Shown here in pieces: positions 59,801 through 64,000 of a stretch of 64,000 nucleotides of DNA. Position 1 is the stretch's first letter, and each line of letters begins with the position of its first letter. Where the stretch lies: contig NW_025062476.1 of assembly GCF_000002995.4 (NCBI RefSeq), positions 9,236,501-9,300,500 on the forward strand, in the 5' to 3' direction. This DNA comes from Brugia malayi (Eukaryota; Nematoda; Chromadorea; Rhabditida; Onchocercidae). Position numbers and translations under genes: made by a program. The notes under the pieces are model-generated. The model was not told where the DNA came from, ran no database searches, and worked only from the letters and a program-made list of their open reading frames with translations.

Positions 59801-62800
59801 CCTTAAAAGCAAACCCATTGGCATATGAAATCATTTCTCCAGTGAACGCAAAAAATTAAAACCATCATTACTAATAACATCAACTTCATATTCAATTATG
59901 ATCTTTCAAGTGGGGAATATGGTGATACCTGTTGTTGGTTCGGATGGATTACTCTCTATGTAGGGAATTAAATCAGCGTCAACATTAACGACAATATAAA
60001 TGAAGCAGCAACTGCATAGAAAGGGCGAATCATAATATCTCAAGGGAATTAATCATCGTCACTGGATTTATCATATATTCAGCAGAAAAAAAAGGGTAAC
60101 ATGCATGCTAAACTCATTTCTATACCTCCCTAAAGATCAAGATTAATTACTCAATCTATTTGATTATTTGATTGAACTATTCTAAAAGATTCAATGAGTA
60201 TTCCTTGTTCCATCTCTCTATGCCTTTATCATTACTACTTTCATAATCACTATTATTTTAAGATATTCTTATCATTACTAAAATGCTTACACGTAACTAT
60301 TCCAATCTCTGCCTAATTTTTTTACATTCTGTCCTAATATGCATTTTCTAAATATGAAACTTCAAATGTAATTAATAGCACATAATGATCAAATAAGTGT
60401 TCTTGGAATAATATCCTTTAGATTTACAATCTTTCTCGTAAAACCAAATCAAGGAAAGGACAAAATAACTACAGAAATTATGTTCGAAATACCTCTTTTT
60501 AAATAGCTAATGAAAAGTAGAATGATAAAACATTGCGAAGAAAAATTTTTCATTTTTTTTATTTCAGTACATCATTATCTAAAAATTTCACTCTTGATAA
60601 CAGGCAGTTTCATTACGTGCCGTTGCCATTGGAGATAGGTACTTCGAGCATTCAGTTAACGGATTTTAATATATTCATTAAAATGCCTCAACAGAAAAAT
60701 GTGTTCCACTTTTTTTTCGAATTTTTATTGTAAATTAGCATAATCCGGAATATTCTTCGTTTAGAAAATGTCTCCTTTCAAGTTCAATTTATTAATAAAT
60801 CAAAAAAAGGCAAAGGCTCCAAATCTGCCTATCAGCTCATAGAGTGACAAAGAGAAATTATGCTAGGAAAGAAATAAAAAGTGAATGTGTATTTAAAAAA
60901 AATGTGAGTGTCGATTATCACATCACTATGAGTGTCGATTATCATATCACTATGAGTGTCGATTATCATATCACTACCACGCGTAACTGTGATACGACCT
61001 CCACAATGATGTAAATTTTTCACGTTATATGCCAACTACACTATCCATGCAGATTTTTCATAATTTGGTAGAAGTTTTCGTTTATATAAAAATAATTCAG
61101 TATAACCACCGATCAACCGGAAGAAATACTGAAAACGAAGCAAACTCTAAATATTTGCTGAAAAATATCTTACGAGTAGCTCTAATGGTAGCAAGACACC
61201 ATAATCAGTTTACTATCTTTCCTCTTATAGTCTCTTATAGGTTCTTATTTTCCTTGTATAATGTTTTCCTTTGTCGAAAATTATTAGGTGAAGATATGAA
61301 ATCAGGATCTGGATTCTTCAAACAACCATCGAATTTAGAAAAAAAAACTGCCAAAATAACACACGTAGCTATGTTTGTTTGACACATTTACCATTTAAAT
61401 TTTATCTGTGTGTTGCTTGTTAAATTATATGGTTTAAAAAACCAGATATGGAAAATTATAGTTAAGAACTAACATTTTCAATGTTAAACTGATACAAGAG
61501 ATAGTAATTATCCCTTACTAAGTACTAATTATTATTTATATATATATATTATTTATCTCTTACTAATTAGTAAGTACTTCTTAAAGACTATTTCACCTTT
61601 TTATAAGATGTTCTACAAGGTTCACAAGCATATCTTATGAAGGTCGGCAATTATAAAAGAAATCAAAACAGGTGAAAAAAAGCGAATCCGTGTACATATA
61701 AAGAAAAGCAGGAACATATGAATCAAATTCAAAAGCAAAAGAAGTCAGGAAGGACAAATCGAAAACATTTTAAAACATATGACGCATATGAACGATGGAA
61801 GGCAGAGCCTGAACAAACAAGAGCAGCATAATAGAATGTGCCCGTGCAGTATCTGTAAATGGAGACTGCATTTTAATGATAATGGTAACATACATCAGCA
61901 GTCTGGAGTGGCTTTTTAGAAATTTTGCGTGTTAATTCTCTATACTCACTGAAAATCAATTTATAAACTATTTCATAAAGCTTGTTTAGAAACATTACTT
62001 GATAAACTTGAAGTCGTATGACATCGTCTGTTAGACATATAACACAAATTAGGAACTATCAGGTTAAAATATGTTAAAAAGCCGACTATTCTAATTTAAC
62101 AGTCAACAAGTTGATGAAAAGTGTAGGCAAAAAAGTAGACAACTGCCAAGAAATCAAATCCAATTTTGCATAATTAAATTACTTCTCTAAATCCAGTGAG
62201 TAGGAATCCTGATGGCATTATATTACAGTCCGCAAAACATAAATGCCAACATGTTTTACTTTTTAGAAAAAAATGGCCTAAACAGGGAAAACATTTTAAA
62301 ATCTGTTGGAAAAACAAAAACCAGTAGGTAATGTAATTATTTGGAAAGTCATTTGCACCATCAAAAACAAGAGAATAAAACAATCAAATAAATGATCTTT
62401 TTTTGAATAGAAATATAATGAAATTTAAAGGAATAAGAATTCCCAATTTTTTGATTGTTGAAAAAGCTTTTTTGAGTTATCAAAACTTGAAATTTCAGGA
62501 TTTTAAAATAAAATAAACTTACCACCTAGTGAAGATCGAAGAGGTCTCACGAGTGAGGACTGCACAAGCCAATCCATAAAAGTATCTAACATTTGTGCCA
62601 CTTTCGGTTGATGGTCACCAACATATGGCTTATAAATCTTGTTACCTAAATTGATAAAATCCGACCAACTATCGTTTTACCAAACCCTCTCCACAAATTT
62701 GAATTTATGAAGATAACTAGAATAAAATAAAATTTCGATTTTTTAAAAAAGAGAAACCCACAATTACAGAATCGTCTAAAAAAAAATTATGTTATCAGTA

Positions 62801-64000
62801 TCATAAAATGAATAAAGTAAAATAAAGTGAAGTTACTCTGCAAATAATGCCAAACAAATTGAGCTGAATTGGGTTTCGGAATCTCTAGCGACATTTCTTC
62901 AACAACACTTGCAGCAGGTGAGGACAACGGTATACTGGTAGCCAATGAACGTTCTGAAAGAAATTGAAGTCATTACTATAAAGCAACTGATTTTTTACAG
63001 TCGAAAAAATGCATTATAATATTCATACATTAACCGGAAAAACTATGAGCAGAATTTGAACTAATCCACATATTACTTTATTATTTTATTTTGTAATGGT
63101 ACCTTTAACGTGCACATATGAATCTAATTATAATTTTCTTGATTCATTTAGTCAGTAAGCTTGTCAACTAATGGAATAACATAAAAAGGATTCTTTCATC
63201 AATTTAAAATAACATTTCAACTCATAATCTCTTCTAATAGTGGAGAAATAATTTCAAACTATGCAGAAACTGACTCACCGGAAGTGGCACGACTCTTTGA
63301 CACACTAGGAATGCTAAGGGTATTTTTTAAATAACCACTGCTTCCTCCACTCATTACCATAGCTGACTGAGCTGCTATCAACGCTGCGTTATCTGCAGTT
63401 TTATCTCCAGAGCTGCTCGAGCTTCGTGGAAGTACCTAAAACTTACTGAAATCACCAGGAATGAAGTATTTAAACCTATGTCAAAATAAAATAAAAAGAT
63501 ATGGCTCATATCCATAAGAGATCTGGAAATGCGAAACTTGGGAAGAAATAAAAGCTCTTATACAATGAAAGTGTTAGTTATTTACTGAATGTTAATTGTT
63601 TTTACAACACTACCTGTTGGTGCCTTAGGCAATCTTCATAAACTGAGCGATTTAAATCAGACCAAAGTCGCATCAATTCATCAGATTCTTGGAAATCTAT
63701 AGATACACGACTATCTCCTGGAAAAGGTATTACAATTTAAATTAACATTTCAACACTTAAATCAATCACAAAAGAAACTCTACCTTAATTTCTTATCTCT
63801 TTTAATGATTAGAAGTTCGTGTTCATTTCAGACGATATTAAGTCATATTTTTTTAAAAAGTAATTAACTAACCATAAAATATATCGACCAACTTCATTAC
63901 GGCAGCAGATGTCATGAAAAAACACCGTTTTAAGCTACTGATAGTAAACTCAGTGAGTTCTTCATCAAACTTCCTAACCATTGGATTTCCATCACTGCTC
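50863..64000 (-). CDS. hgap-2: RalGAP subunit beta (partial, N-terminus beyond right edge)
   Basis: Non-catalytic beta subunit of the Ral GTPase-activating complex, homologue of human RALGAPB. Exons (minus strand): 64000-63873, 63717-63614, 63435-63279, 62953-62837, 62645-62523, 58737-58570, 58339-58137, 57796-57660, 57342-57239, 56836-56705, 56540-56391, 56236-56084, 55860-55757, 55645-55520, 55257-55177, 54973-54802, 54592-54376, 54232-54053, 53852-53748, 53571-53448, 53262-53142, 52747-52499, 52231-52088, 51861-51760, 51636-51501, 51414-51312, 51145-51081, 50971-50863. All phases fit, about 1,270 residues. Matches to the human protein are GRAAALGALCRIICSKKSKE, PPPLHSKDLHSSVVAAYF, KFRHFLVRQQTLISIHEA, HPHWTGDW, RVYVIFLERIEDMHYFP, PGPLVDGCLVSSSALPILLK and the basic C-terminus ASKRRRAIQEFSRKYAVKK. 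The C-terminal third is the Rap/Ran-GAP-like fold. Human RALGAPB has 1,494 residues, so roughly 200 N-terminal residues lie outside the window. Confidence 0.92.
60906..60977. repeat. 24-bp tandem repeat, three copies
   Basis: Three contiguous units of GAGTGTCGATTATCATATCA plus CTAT, with one or two substitutions among the copies. Confidence 0.9.
61029..61382 (+). other. 117-codon open frame inside a RalGAP-beta intron
   Basis: The longest unassigned ATG-initiated open frame noted in the window outside recognised exons, antisense to the host gene. It starts MPTTLSMQIFHNLVEVFVYI, has a hydrophobic middle (FTIFPLIVSYRFLFSLYNVF) and a basic tail. No family was recognised and there is no splice support. 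It could be a nested single-exon gene or chance. Confidence 0.2.

Larger units (their letters stand above)
58738..62522 (-). other. RalGAP-beta 3.8-kb intron
   Basis: Between the PKVAQMLDTFMDWLV exon and the IIDAISQRSMSS exon. It contains a 24-bp tandem repeat (60906-60977) and an unassigned 117-codon plus-strand open frame (61029-61382). No RalGAP block is missing between the flanking exons. Confidence 0.6.

Noticed and set aside
1..64000. CRISPR arrays, prophage, insertion sequences, rRNA or SL RNA genes
   Set aside because: None of the expected repeats, integrases, rRNA or spliced-leader sequences was found; the window is intron-rich nuclear nematode DNA.

Overview
The window is nuclear DNA from a nematode, most likely a clade III (filarial-type) species. 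The evidence is strong AT richness, many short exons with TTTCAG/TTGCAG-type acceptors and GTAAGT-like or weak GTT donors, introns of several kilobases, SL-type acceptors just upstream of start codons, and proteins whose best remembered matches are nematode (for example the ERI-1 C-terminal tail). The species assignment is inference. No phage, plasmid, CRISPR, rRNA or tRNA was seen. I rebuilt the gene models by hand from conserved protein blocks, splice dinucleotides and reading-frame phase; every junction used below keeps phase.

Layout from left to right: the 5' end of SMC2 (condensin ATPase, minus, runs off the left edge); ETF-beta (minus, complete, 253 aa); TMEM203 homologue (plus, 141 aa); ERI-1 SAP/DEDDh exonuclease (minus, complete, 378 aa); an unidentified 86-aa two-exon gene (plus); RAD23 (plus, complete, 332 aa); COA7/Sel1-repeat protein (plus, complete, 247 aa); an unidentified 78-aa three-exon gene (plus); TOM40 (plus, complete, 325 aa); a gene-poor stretch; an SPSB/gustavus-type SPRY-SOCS-box protein with a 5.7-kb first intron (plus, 395 aa); a secreted A-type M14 zinc procarboxypeptidase (minus, complete, 449 aa); a 5-kb gene-poor stretch with low-complexity repeats; and RalGAP-beta (minus, about 28 exons and 1,270 residues in view, N-terminus beyond the right edge).

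The genes are mostly independent housekeeping units. Shared themes are mitochondria (ETF-beta, COA7, TOM40), ubiquitin (RAD23 as proteasome shuttle, SPSB as E3 substrate receptor), small-RNA/rRNA processing (ERI-1) and GTPase control (RalGAP-beta). Divergent pairs (ETF-beta/TMEM203 and ERI-1/86-aa gene) probably share promoter regions. The 86-aa gene lies only 0.28 kb upstream of the RAD23 SL-type acceptor, so the two could be one operon.

No clearly new biological system was found. The points most worth following are the two small unrecognised spliced genes, an in-frame cryptic donor in TOM40 that would remove 59 residues, a perfect 54-bp palindrome beside a tandem duplication, and a 36-bp copy of carboxypeptidase exon sequence in the neighbouring intron.
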